Positions 22,794 through 31,700 of a stretch of DNA of 50,399 bases are shown here, one piece after another. A program made the translations under genes and the position numbers. The notes beneath the pieces were generated by a model that ran no database searches, was not told the origin of the DNA, and was given only the letters and a program-made list of their open reading frames with translations. This stretch comes from Arthrobacter sp. Soil762. Its GTDB lineage: Bacteria > Actinomycetota > Actinomycetes > Actinomycetales > Micrococcaceae. The DNA is taken from the NCBI RefSeq assembly GCF_001428335.1, contig NZ_LMSG01000008.1, forward strand, positions 1-50,399. The letters are read 5' to 3'. Within the stretch, counting starts at the first letter, position 1, and each line of letters starts with the position of its first letter.

Positions 22794-24153
22794 TGGTAAC
22801 CGCGCCCTGGGCCAGCATGGCGGCCCACATCTGAGGGAATTCCGGCATGGTCTTGGCCGTGGTGGCGATGTCCTGGACCTCGATGCCCGGGACGGCGAGG
22901 CCGAGGATGGCGCCGGCGGTGGCCATCCGGTGGTCCGCGTAGCTGTGGACGACGCCGGCGTGCAGCTTTGCCGGGCGGATCACCAGGCCGTCGCTGGTTT
23001 CCTCGGCGTCGCCACCGAGGCGGTTGATTTCGGTGACAAGCGCGGCCAGCCGGTCCGTTTCGTGGCCGCGCAGGTGCGCGATGCCGGTCAGCCGTGAAGG
23101 ACCGCTGGCCAGGGCGCAGAGGGCCGCCACGGTGGGGGCGAGCTCGCTGGTTTCGTCAAAATCGGCACCCTTGATCTCTGGGCCGCCGGTGACGGTCAGG
23201 ACGCCGTCAGCCAGGCTGACGTCCGCGCCCATGTCCGCCAGGATGCTGCGCCAGAGGTCTCCCACCTGGGTGGTGCCGGTGGGCCAGTCCGGGATCCGGA
23301 CGGTGCCGCCGGAGGCCAGCGCGGCGGCCAGGAACGGGCCGGCGTTGGAAAGGTCCTGCTCGATGCGCTGGTCAAAGGCGCTGATGGGACCGGGTGCCAC
23401 CACCCAGTGGTTCGGCACGGAATCGTCAACTGACACTCCCACGCCGCGGAGCACGGCAACGGTCATGTTGATGTGGTCCAGGCTCGGCACCGGCTTGCCC
23501 ACGTGCTCCAGGTGGAGTCCGTCGGTAAACCGGGCGCCCACCAGCAGGAGGGCCGAGACGAACTGGGATGACGCGCTGGCGTCGATCACCAGGTGGCCGC
23601 CCCGGACTTCCCCGGTGCCCGCAACGGTGAACGGCAGCGACGAGGGGGTCCCGCCGTCGTCCGCGGTCAGGGCCACCCCGAGGGCCTTCAGGGCCTCGAT
23701 GATGGTGCCCATGGGGCGCTTCCGGGCGTGAGGGTCGCCGTCGAACACGCTCACGCCGTTGCGCAGCGCCGCCAGCGGCGGAACAAAGCGCATCACTGTT
23801 CCGGCGAGGCCGCAATCGATGTGCGTCTTCGACGACGGCGCCTCCTGGCTCAGGGGCGTGACCTCAAGGTCCGGCCCGAAGGCGCCGTCGCCGGGCACCT
23901 CCGTGATGGTGGCCCCCAGCTGGCGGAGGGCCTCAATCATCAGGGCGGAGTCCCGGGAATGCAGGGGGGCACGGAGGCGGGACGGCCCGTCAGCCAGCGC
24001 GGCCAGGACCAGGAACCTGTTGGTCAGGGACTTTGAACCGGGCACCGTGACGGTGGCGTTGATGGGCCTGCTGGCGAAAGGTGCCGGCCAGTGCGGAACG
24101 GTGTCGGTGGAGCTGTGGGAGTGCGTGGCTGCGGGCGGGGTGGAACCGGTCAT
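22753..24153 (-). CDS. aroA: 3-phosphoshikimate 1-carboxyvinyltransferase (EPSP synthase)
   Basis: This 466-residue enzyme joins shikimate-3-phosphate and PEP in aromatic amino acid synthesis. The substrate site PGSKSLTNR (about 38-46), the SRDSALM region, GLAGTVMRF and the RxKES-equivalent loop LRGHETDRLAALVTEINRLGG are present. An N-terminal extension of 25 Ser/Thr/His-rich residues precedes the core. It overlaps rsgA and starts 7 bp from the doxX stop, so the four genes may form one transcript. Confidence 0.94.
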   Translation of the reverse strand: MTGSTPPAATHSHSSTDTVPHWPAPFASRPINATVTVPGSKSLTNRFLVLAALADGPSRLRAPLHSRDSALMIEALRQLGATITEVPGDGAFGPDLEVTPLSQEAPSSKTHIDCGLAGTVMRFVPPLAALRNGVSVFDGDPHARKRPMGTIIEALKALGVALTADDGGTPSSLPFTVAGTGEVRGGHLVIDASASSQFVSALLLVGARFTDGLHLEHVGKPVPSLDHINMTVAVLRGVGVSVDDSVPNHWVVAPGPISAFDQRIEQDLSNAGPFLAAALASGGTVRIPDWPTGTTQVGDLWRSILADMGADVSLADGVLTVTGGPEIKGADFDETSELAPTVAALCALASGPSRLTGIAHLRGHETDRLAALVTEINRLGGDAEETSDGLVIRPAKLHAGVVHSYADHRMATAGAILGLAVPGIEVQDIATTAKTMPEFPQMWAAMLAQGAVTNDATEGPAGGTQH

Positions 24154-24159
24154 CCGTCC

Positions 24160-24696
24160 TTACGCCCCCGTTGCGTGTTCGACGGCGCGGCGCACGGCCT
24201 TGTCTGCCTTGTGAAGCTTTTGGCCGGTGGTCTTGCGGGCGCCGGCGGCGCTCTTCCGGGCGTCCGCGGCGAGGTGCTCGGCACGCCAGGCCAGGCCCGG
24301 CTTGCCGGCGGTGTCCACCGAGGCCAGCAAGGCGCCGCCGCTGAGGGAAATGTTCTTGAGCAGCTGGTTCCGGCGGGCTTCTCGGCCTTCCTTGGTGCTG
24401 ATGTCTGCGCTGCGCCATTCCACAAAGGTGTTCAGGAGCGAGATGACGGTCAGCAATGTTGCCGAGAGGCGGCTGAACTTGCCCAGGCCGAACAGCACGC
24501 CGGCACCCACCTGCGTTCCGCCGATCACGCGTGCCAGCATCTTTTCGTCGGCCTGGAAGGGCAGCGACGCGGCTGCCTTCTGCAGGAGCGGCGAGAGCTG
24601 GGTGGCGGTGTCATCGGCGTTCTTCAGCTTGTCCAGTCCGGCGACGACGAAACTGGAAGCCAGCATGGGGCGGGCGAGAGTACGGACAAAGGACAT
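24160..24696 (-). CDS. DoxX family membrane protein
   Basis: This 178-residue protein has the DoxX N-terminus FVRTLARPMLASSFVVAGLDKL and three to four membrane helices, then a basic Ala/Lys-rich tail (about 130-178). DoxX proteins in actinobacteria associate with superoxide and thiol-stress functions; the divergent sigR-rsrA thiol-stress genes next door make such a role plausible. The ATG at 24696 has AGGAGG 7 nt upstream. Confidence 0.85.
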   Translation of the reverse strand: MSFVRTLARPMLASSFVVAGLDKLKNADDTATQLSPLLQKAAASLPFQADEKMLARVIGGTQVGAGVLFGLGKFSRLSATLLTVISLLNTFVEWRSADISTKEGREARRNQLLKNISLSGGALLASVDTAGKPGLAWRAEHLAADARKSAAGARKTTGQKLHKADKAVRRAVEHATGA

Positions 24697-24763
24697 GGGT
24701 TTCCTCCTGGCTGGACGAACCGCACCGAATGCGGCGGAGTCCGTTCTAGTCTTGCACTTTTGG

Positions 24764-24789
24764 GGAATATTTGCCTGCCGCCAGCGGTT
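24764..24789 (+). promoter_or_regulatory. SigR-type promoter (GGAAT-N18-GTT)
   Basis: GGAAT at 24764-24768 and GTT at 24787-24789 are separated by exactly 18 nt, the consensus recognised by SigR/SigH-type thiol-stress sigma factors. It lies upstream of sigR itself, so the gene is probably autoregulated. Confidence 0.85.
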
Positions 24790-25009
24790 ATGGTTTGCGG
24801 GTCCGAACACCGGACGATTTGACTCATCATGGATTGCCCGGCAGGTATTTGCCTGGAACACCATGGCCTGACACAGACTGGAGTTGCCCTTGAGGTTACT
24901 GAAGGACGGGACGGAGCCCGCCGGACCCGTAGCACTGCAGACTCTGGAATCCGATTCTCCGGAGTACGGATCGCCGCGTTCCAAGGCCGTCACAGTAGAC
25001 TTGAACGCA

Positions 25010-25819
25010 ATGAGCACCCTGGATCCGGCCCTCGAGGCCATGTATGAGGCCTCCGAACGCGAAGCCAAAACAAGCAGCGACGCCAATCCTGGCAGCGATG
25101 CGCCGGCAGGCAGCGACGCGCAGCCTGCAGGGGATGTACCTGTGCCCGCTGAGACGGTGCCTGCCGCGCCTGCGCCCGCTGAGCAACCCGTGGATGTGGC
25201 CACCGAATCAGCGGAAGAACGCCGGGTCCGTTTTGAGCGTGATGCCATGCAGTACGTGGACCAGCTCTACTCGGCCGCCATGCGGATGGCCAGGAACCCC
25301 GCGGATGCGGAAGACCTGGTCCAGGAGGCCTACACCAAGGCTTTCTCAGCGTTCCACCAATACAAGCCCGGTACCAACCTCAAGGCGTGGCTGTACCGGA
25401 TCCTGACCAACACGTACATCAACCTCTACCGCAAGCGGCAGCGCGAACCGCTGCAGTCGAACTCGGACACCATCGAGGACTGGCAGCTGGCCAGGGCGGA
25501 GTCGCACACGTCCCGTGGCCTGCGCTCGGCCGAGGCTGAGGCGCTGGACCACCTGCCGGACTCGGACGTCAAACGGGCGCTCCAGGCCATCCCCGAAGAG
25601 TTCCGGCTGGCCGTGTACTTCGCCGACGTCGAAGGCTTCGCGTACAAGGAAATCTCAGACATCATGAACACGCCCATCGGGACGGTGATGTCCCGGCTCC
25701 ACCGCGGCCGGAAAATGTTGCGGGACATGCTGGCGGACTATGCCGCCGAACGAGGATTCAAAGGCGCCGTCGAATCACAGGACACGGCCGCGACCACAAA
25801 ACAGGAGAACAGGAAATGA
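25010..25819 (+). CDS. sigR: Thiol-oxidative-stress ECF sigma factor SigR/SigH
   Basis: From ATG 25010 the protein has 269 residues: a low-complexity Ala/Pro/Asp leader (about 1-70), then region 2 ([31 protein letters not shown]) and region 4 ([42 protein letters not shown]). SigR drives thioredoxin, mycothiol and protein-quality genes when the anti-sigma factor is oxidised. The frame is open back to TTG 24884, and an upstream start could make a longer isoform as known for Streptomyces SigR. The stop overlaps rsrA (ATGA), a standard sigma/anti-sigma coupling. Confidence 0.93.
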   Translation: MSTLDPALEAMYEASEREAKTSSDANPGSDAPAGSDAQPAGDVPVPAETVPAAPAPAEQPVDVATESAEERRVRFERDAMQYVDQLYSAAMRMARNPADAEDLVQEAYTKAFSAFHQYKPGTNLKAWLYRILTNTYINLYRKRQREPLQSNSDTIEDWQLARAESHTSRGLRSAEAEALDHLPDSDVKRALQAIPEEFRLAVYFADVEGFAYKEISDIMNTPIGTVMSRLHRGRKMLRDMLADYAAERGFKGAVESQDTAATTKQENRK

Positions 25820-26076
25820 GCGACTGCCAGGGATTGGGCGACTGCGATGACGCCCGGATGCAACGCATCTACGAATACCTCGACGGGGCATTGACCCGCG
25901 AGGACATCACGGAAATCAAGACCCACCTTGATGAGTGCCCTGAGTGCACGGAGGAGTACGACCTGGAGTGTGTGATCCGCACCATGGTGAAGCGCTCGTG
26001 CACCGAGGCCGCTCCGGAGAACCTGAAGAACGCCATCCTGGACCGGATCCACGCGATCCGCCCGGTGGACGCCTGA
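25816..26076 (+). CDS. rsrA: Zinc-containing redox-sensing anti-sigma factor RsrA
   Basis: This 86-residue ZAS-family protein binds SigR when reduced and releases it when its cysteines form a disulfide. The motif H37-x3-C41-x2-C44 ([10 protein letters not shown]) is intact, and Cys10 matches the partner of the trigger disulfide. The ATGA overlap with sigR links their stoichiometry. Cys4, Cys52 and Cys62 are extra. Confidence 0.94.
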   Translation: MSDCQGLGDCDDARMQRIYEYLDGALTREDITEIKTHLDECPECTEEYDLECVIRTMVKRSCTEAAPENLKNAILDRIHAIRPVDA

Positions 26077-26192
26077 CGCAAGCGATACCCGCCAGGAAGT
26101 ACACGTGGCCGCGTGGACGACTGACGGCGGGGATGCGTAACTGAGGGGATGCCCGCCAGCATTACTCCAGGCGCAAAGACCATCGTAAAGAC

Positions 26193-26230
26193 GAAGGACC
26201 CCGGAAGCCGTCTGGCTTCCGGGGTCCTTC
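26193..26230. terminator. Bidirectional terminator between rsrA and bL37
   Basis: GAAGGACCCCGGAAGCC and GGCTTCCGGGGTCCTTC form a perfect 17-bp stem with a 4-nt loop. It lies between the convergent rsrA and bL37 genes and can serve both. Confidence 0.85.
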
Positions 26231-26256
26231 GCTTAAACCGTTTTCCAAGCTTTAGC

Positions 26257-26331
26257 TTAGGCGTTGGGGCGCTTCCCGTGGTTCGCGCCGCCACGCTTAC
26301 GGTCACGACGTTTACGTGCACGCTTGCTCAT
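26257..26331 (-). CDS. Mini ribosomal protein bL37 (24 aa)
   Basis: This 24-residue protein begins MSKRARKRRDRKR and ends GGANHGKRPNA, a nearly pure Arg/Lys peptide. It matches the actinobacterial large-subunit protein bL37, which sits in rRNA near the peptidyl transferase region. AAGGAGG lies 6 nt before the ATG. It is short enough to be missed by gene finders. Downstream is the bidirectional terminator. Confidence 0.85.
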   Translation of the reverse strand: MSKRARKRRDRKRGGANHGKRPNA

Positions 26332-26472
26332 AGCTGGCCTCCTTAAATGTTGGTACTCAAAAGAGCTGCCCTCAAGTCTCCCACACCATGGGACACGCCG
26401 CGAAACCGAAACGGGCTGTGACCGGGGGCAACACCGATCCGGCGGCGCAGTCCGTCGGCTCAGCCGGGCGGC

Positions 26473-27084
26473 TCAGCCGGGCAGTGAGTTCCGGATGGAG
26501 ATGCGCGCCTGATCCAGCACGGTCCTGACAGTTTCCAGCGTGACGGCGCTGAGCGGTTGCCGGGTGGCCTGCAGCCGCAGTTCCACGCGCAGGTCGTCCC
26601 GGAACGCCTGCAGCAGCATCTCCGCTTCCTTCAGCTCCCGGAACCCTTCCGAAGACTGGCGGCCTGCTTTCCTGAAATCGGCGGCGCGTGCCGTGGAACG
26701 GGCCGCCTCGGCCGTGGCCGCCAGGTCTGCCCGCAACCCGCGCATGTTGGCGCGGATATCCGCCCGCAGGTTGTCCGCCAGCCGGCGGACGGACGCCGAA
26801 ATGTCGTTTTCGACTCCGGCGAGTTCCTCCCGGCGCTTGTTGAGTTCGGCAAGCCCCGCCGCCGTGATGCGGTAGTTGGTGCGGCGGCCTTCTGATTCAG
26901 TGGCGACGAGCCCTTCTTCCTCCAGCTTCCCAAGCCGGGGATAGATGGTTCCCGCGCTGGGGGAGTAGGTGCCGCCGAACCGTTCGCTGAGGGCTTTGAT
27001 CAGTTCATAGCCGTGTTTGGGCCCCGACTCCAGCAACGCGAGCAAGTACAGCCGGAGCGCACCATGGGCGAACACCGGAGGCAT
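26473..27084 (-). CDS. PadR family transcriptional regulator
   Basis: This 203-residue protein has an N-terminal PadR winged helix (LYLLALLESGPKHGYELIKALSERFGG, then SAGTIYPRLGKLEEEGLV and RRTNYRITAAG). The remaining 100 residues are a long charged helical dimerisation arm. It overlaps the DUF4097 gene (ATGA) and probably represses that operon by binding the two GATATATC sites upstream. The effector is unknown. Confidence 0.9.
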   Translation of the reverse strand: MPPVFAHGALRLYLLALLESGPKHGYELIKALSERFGGTYSPSAGTIYPRLGKLEEEGLVATESEGRRTNYRITAAGLAELNKRREELAGVENDISASVRRLADNLRADIRANMRGLRADLAATAEAARSTARAADFRKAGRQSSEGFRELKEAEMLLQAFRDDLRVELRLQATRQPLSAVTLETVRTVLDQARISIRNSLPG

Positions 27085-27926
27085 CAGTGCCCCGCTTCCG
27101 GGCTACTTGCGTCGTCATGGCGGGCCGGCTGGCCATGGAAGATGGACGTTTTTCCGGACACGGAGTTGGTCCGGACCAGCATCAGCTTGCCGTCCGGTCC
27201 GGCAATGGTTTCCACCTTGCCGCCGGGCTGCGAGTACTGCTGGTCATCAATCACCACAACGCCGCTGGCAGATTTCGCCACGATGTCCACCCCGACGTCG
27301 TGCGGCAGCCTGATGGTGAGGTCGCCGGAGACTGAATTGGCACCGAAGTCGTGGGTAAAGCCGAGCAAGTCAAAACTCATGTCGCCGCTGACCGTGTGAG
27401 CCCGGATGTTGCTGAACCGGCCGGATGCGGTGACCTCGCCGGAGACGCTCTTGGCGGTCAGGACGCCGTCGTGATTTCGCGCGATGACCTCGCCGCTGAC
27501 GGTGTTGACGTGAAGTTCCCCGGACGTTCCGTCCGCCATTACGGAACCTGAGACGGTATTGAGCCGGGTGTGTCCGCTGATTCCGGAGACGAGGCCATCG
27601 CCGCTGACCGTACCGGCTTCCACGTCGACGCCGGCCGGCAGGGCAATACTGATAACCGCTGAGTTGTTGCTGTTGTGGTTGACGGTGCCCATCAGGTTCT
27701 TGAACCAGCCCTGGGGGCCGTGCAGCTGATGGCGGACCTCGAGCCGGCCGTCTGTCAGTGTCACCGACACGGGATCGCCCTGGACGTCGTTGATCTCCAC
27801 GCGTGCGACGGCGTCGGAGTGGGTGACGACGTCGAACCGGCCGCGGACCATGCCCAACTTTAGAGACCTGACGTGGTCAACGTCGATGGTTTGCGGACCG
27901 GTGACGGTCCAGCTGTCCTCTGTCAT
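27084..27926 (-). CDS. DUF4097 family beta-strand repeat protein
   Basis: This 280-residue protein is made of repeated short beta-strand units (VSGDGLVSGISGHTRLNTVSG, VNTVSGEVIARNHDG, KSVSGEVTASG), predicting a right-handed beta-helix or solenoid. It has no signal peptide or membrane helix. Such proteins are found next to PadR regulators in actinobacteria, possibly in envelope-stress responses. The ATG at 27926 follows GGAGG. It is co-translated with padR. Confidence 0.85.
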   Translation of the reverse strand: MTEDSWTVTGPQTIDVDHVRSLKLGMVRGRFDVVTHSDAVARVEINDVQGDPVSVTLTDGRLEVRHQLHGPQGWFKNLMGTVNHNSNNSAVISIALPAGVDVEAGTVSGDGLVSGISGHTRLNTVSGSVMADGTSGELHVNTVSGEVIARNHDGVLTAKSVSGEVTASGRFSNIRAHTVSGDMSFDLLGFTHDFGANSVSGDLTIRLPHDVGVDIVAKSASGVVVIDDQQYSQPGGKVETIAGPDGKLMLVRTNSVSGKTSIFHGQPARHDDASSPEAGH

Positions 27927-27942
27927 GAAATCCTCCAAAACC

Positions 27943-28007
27943 GCGATATATCGTGACTGATAGTCCAAGTTATAACGGACCACCGGGAGCAGTCAAGATA
28001 TATCGCG
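27943..28007. promoter_or_regulatory. Two GATATATC operators upstream of the DUF4097-padR operon
   Basis: GATATATC occurs at 27945-27952 (in CGATATATCG) and at 27997-28004 (in AGATATATCGCG), 52 bp apart centre to centre, about five helical turns. Both lie in the short upstream region of the operon that encodes a PadR-type repressor. Looping or side-by-side repression is plausible. Confidence 0.75.
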
Positions 28008-28028
28008 ACTGGAAGGGGTTGGGGAAGC

Positions 28029-28628
28029 CTACTCGGGGGCGTCCATGCCCAGCCATTGGAACCAGCCACGGTGGAGGACCAGCCAGGCCATCAGGCCATA
28101 GCCAGCCTGCCCGGGCGTGCCGGTGTTGGCCGCAAGGTCCTGGCGCCACTGTTCGTGGTTCAGCAGCGGGGAGAACGTGTCCACATAGAGGTGCTTGCGC
28201 CTGGTGGTGACGTCAGCGAAGGCTGTGTTCAGATCGGCGAGCCGGCGGTTCTGTACCGGGTCCAGCGTGGGCGGAGGGCCCACCACAAACACCTCGATCC
28301 GGTTCTGCGTGGCCGTATCCAGGATGTTGGCCAGGTTCAGGCGGCTCCGGGCGGTGGAAAGGCCGAACTCGATGTCCCGGCCCGAGAGGCCGATGACCAG
28401 GCGGTTCTCGTGCTGGTCGCCGAACCGCCGCGCCGCCTCCTCCTGCCAGCGGGCAGCCAGCCCCTCCGTTCCTTCCTGGGGACAGGGGAGGGCATACGCT
28501 TCCATGACCATGCCGTCTTGCGGAGTGCGGGCCAACACGCGGCCCAGCCAGCCGAGGGCCCTGGGATCGCCCAGCCCGGCCAGCAGTTCATCTCCAACAG
28601 CTGCGATCCGCAGCTTCCTGTCTTCCAC
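28029..28628 (-). CDS. SGNH/GDSL-like protein with degenerate catalytic site
   Basis: This 199-residue protein has an SGNH-hydrolase pattern: an opening strand IAAVGDELLAGLG where GDS is expected, LVIGLSGRDIEFG in place of the Asn block, and VFVVGPPP. The nucleophile position is Glu instead of Ser, and the C-terminal DxxH block reads TPGQAGYGLMAW, so the catalytic triad seems lost. It may bind a ligand rather than hydrolyse it. GTG 28628 is the start. It lies downstream of kgd behind a terminator. Confidence 0.65.
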   Translation of the reverse strand: MEDRKLRIAAVGDELLAGLGDPRALGWLGRVLARTPQDGMVMEAYALPCPQEGTEGLAARWQEEAARRFGDQHENRLVIGLSGRDIEFGLSTARSRLNLANILDTATQNRIEVFVVGPPPTLDPVQNRRLADLNTAFADVTTRRKHLYVDTFSPLLNHEQWRQDLAANTGTPGQAGYGLMAWLVLHRGWFQWLGMDAPE

Positions 28629-28698
28629 AAGTCCCTCTTTACGTCCGTGCCGATTCAGGCCAATCGGCGTGGCTATGATCCATCTTCATTAAACAGAA

Positions 28699-28740
28699 CT
28701 GCCCGGCCGGAGTCTGGTATTTCGACGTCCGGCCGGGCAG
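28699..28740 (-). terminator. Terminator of kgd
   Basis: CTGCCCGGCCGGA (28699-28711) and TCCGGCCGGGCAG (28728-28740) form a 13-bp stem starting 10 nt after the kgd stop. The downstream side on the minus strand reads TTCTGTTTAAT, a moderate T-rich run. Confidence 0.8.
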
Positions 28741-28749
28741 CCACTGGGA

Positions 28750-31700
28750 CTACTTCCGTGCAAATGCCTGCTTCAGCAGTGAATCCTGCTCAGCTGCGTG
28801 TCGCTTCATGGAGCCGGCCGCCGTGGACGCCGATGCGGGACGCGACACCAGGCGGACGCGCCGGTCCAGCGCATCCGGGAGGTTCAGGCCCATAAACGGC
28901 CACGGTCCCTGGTTGGCGGGCTCGTCCTGTGCCCAGACAACCTCCGCGTTCGGGTACTTGGCCAGTTCCGCTGCGATTTCCTCGTGTGGCAGCGGGTAGA
29001 GCTGCTCCACGCGGACAATCGCGGTGGTCTTGTCGCCGGTCTTCTGCCGGGTGGACAGGAGATCGTAGTACAGGCGGCCGGAGACCAGCAGTACGCGTTC
29101 GACGGCGTCTGCCGCCAGCTGCTCGTGGTCACCGATGACGGGGCGGAAGGCGCCGGTGGTGAAGTCCTCGACGGACGACGCGGCTGCCTTGAGGCGCAGC
29201 AGCTGCTTCGGCGTGAAGATGATCAGCGGCTTCCGCGGCCGGCTGTACGCCTGGCGGCGCAGCAGGTGGAAGTGTGATGCCGCCGTGGTGGGGTTGGCGA
29301 CGATCATGTTCTCTTCGGCGCACATCAGCAGGAAGCGTTCGATGCGTGCCGACGAGTGGTCCGGGCCCTGGCCTTCGTAACCGTGCGGCAGCATCAGGAC
29401 CAGGGAGGAGCGCTGGCCCCACTTCTGCTCGGCCGAGGAGATGAACTCATCGATGATGGTCTGCGCGCCGTTGACGAAGTCACCGAACTGCGCTTCCCAC
29501 AGCACCAGGGCATCCGGGCGTTCCACCGAGTAGCCGTATTCGAAGCCCATGGCCGCGTATTCGGACAGCAGGGAGTCGTAGATCCACAGCTTCGCCTGGT
29601 CATCCGAGAGGTGGCCCAGGGGCAGCCACTCGCCGCCGTTGGCGCGGTCGTGGAACACTGCGTGGCGCTGCACAAACGTGCCGCGGCGCGAGTCCTGGCC
29701 GGCAAGCCGGACGGGAACGCCTTCCATGATCAGGGAACCGAAGGCCGCGATCTCGCCGAAGCCCCAGTCGATGCCGCCTTCGCGGGACATCTGCTCGCGC
29801 TTTTCGAGGAGCTGCTTGAGCTTGGCGTGGACGGTGAAGCCCTCGGGGATCTGGACGTGGGCCTTGCCGATGTGTGCCAGGGTCTCCGGCGAAATGGCAG
29901 TGGACGCCGGGGCGTTGGTGCCGAAGTCAGCCTGCTGGGCGATGGGACGCTCAATGTCGGAGACGGCGGCGGAGTCCGCGGTGATGATCGGGATAGGCGA
30001 GGTCTGGGCCGCGTGTGTTTCGGCGAAGACCCGCTCCAGCCGTTCCTGGTAGTCGCGGAGCAGCTGCTCCGCTTCTTCCTCGGTGATGTCGCCACGGCCG
30101 ATGAGTGCCTCGGTGTACAGCTTGCGGACGGAGCGCTTGGCTTCGATCAGGTTGTACATCATGGGCTGGGTCATCGAGGGGTCGTCACCCTCGTTGTGGC
30201 CACGGCGGCGGTAGCACACCATATCGATCACAACGTCCTTGTGGAACCGCTGGCGGAACGCGTAGGCGAGCTGGGCGATGCGCACCACTGCCTCGGGATC
30301 GTCACCGTTCACGTGGAACACCGGTGCCTGGATCATCTTGGCGACGTCCGTGGAGTACGTGGACGATCGCGACGACGACGGAGCCGTGGTGAAGCCCACC
30401 TGGTTGTTGACCACCACGTGGATGGTGCCGCCGGTCCGGTAGCCGCGGAGCTGGGACAGGTTCAGTGTCTCGGCAACCACGCCCTGGCCTGCGAACGCAG
30501 CGTCGCCGTGGACCATCAGGGGCAGGACCGGGAAGGCCTCGCCCTGGTCCAGGCGGTCCTGCTTGGCGCGGACGATGCCTTCGAGCACCGAGTCCACGGC
30601 TTCGAGGTGGGACGGGTTGGCGGCGAGATAGACCTTGGTCTCGTTGCCGCTTTCCGAGGTGAACGTGCCTTCGGTGCCGAGGTGGTACTTCACGTCGCCG
30701 GAGCCCTGCACGGAGCGGGGATCCTGGGTGCCTTCGAATTCGCGGAACACCTGGGCGTAGGTCTTGCCGGCGATGTTGGTGAGGACGTTCAGGCGGCCGC
30801 GGTGGGCCATGCCGATTGCAACCTCGTCCAGTCCGTCGTCGGCGGCATCGGAAATGATGGCGTCCAGCAGCGGAATCAGGGATTCGCCGCCTTCCAGGGA
30901 GAAGCGCTTCTGGCCGACGAACTTGGTCTGCAGGAAGGTTTCAAACGCTTCGGCCGCGTTGAGGCGTGACACGATGCGCAGCTGCTCTTCGCGGCTCGGC
31001 TTCGAGTAGGGGTGCTCCAGCTGGTCCTGGAACCACTTGCGTTCCTCGGGCTCCTGGATGTGCATGTATTCGATGCCCGTGGTGCGGCAGTAGGCGTCAC
31101 GGAGGACACCGAGGATGTCGCGGAACTTGAGCATCGGCGCGCCGCCGAAGCCGCCGGTGGGCCACTGTCGGTCCAGGTCCCAGAGGGTCAGCCCATAGGT
31201 GAGGACGTCAAGGTCCGGGTGCTTGCGCTGGACGTACTCCAGGGGATCGGTGTCAGCCATCAGGTGGCCGCGCACACGGTAGGAGTGGATCAGCTGCTGG
31301 ATCCGGGCAACCTTGTTGATCTCGTCGGCAGGGTCCACCTGCAGGTCCGGGCTCCAGCGAACGGGCTCGTACGGGATGCGGAGGGACTCGAAGATTTCGT
31401 CGTAGAAGTTCTGGGCACCGAGCAGCAGCTGGTGCACAAGCTTCAGGAACTCGCCGCTGCCGGCTCCCTGGATGACGCGGTGGTCATAGGTGGACGTCAG
31501 CGTGAGGACCTTGCTGATGGCGTTCTGCGCAATGATCTTTTCGCTGGCGCCCTGGAACTCGGCCGGGTAGTCCAGCGCGCCGACGCCGATGATGGCAGCC
31601 TGCCCCTTGGACAGACGCGGCACGGAGTGAACAGTGCCGATGCCGCCAGGGTTTGTCAGGGACACCGTGGTGCCGGAGTGGTCATCAGCGGTCAGCTTGC

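Noticed and set aside
26149..26346. Plus-strand frame opposite the bL37 gene
   Set aside because: It runs through the terminator hairpin and is the complement of the 24-residue ribosomal protein gene, which has a strong ribosome-binding site.
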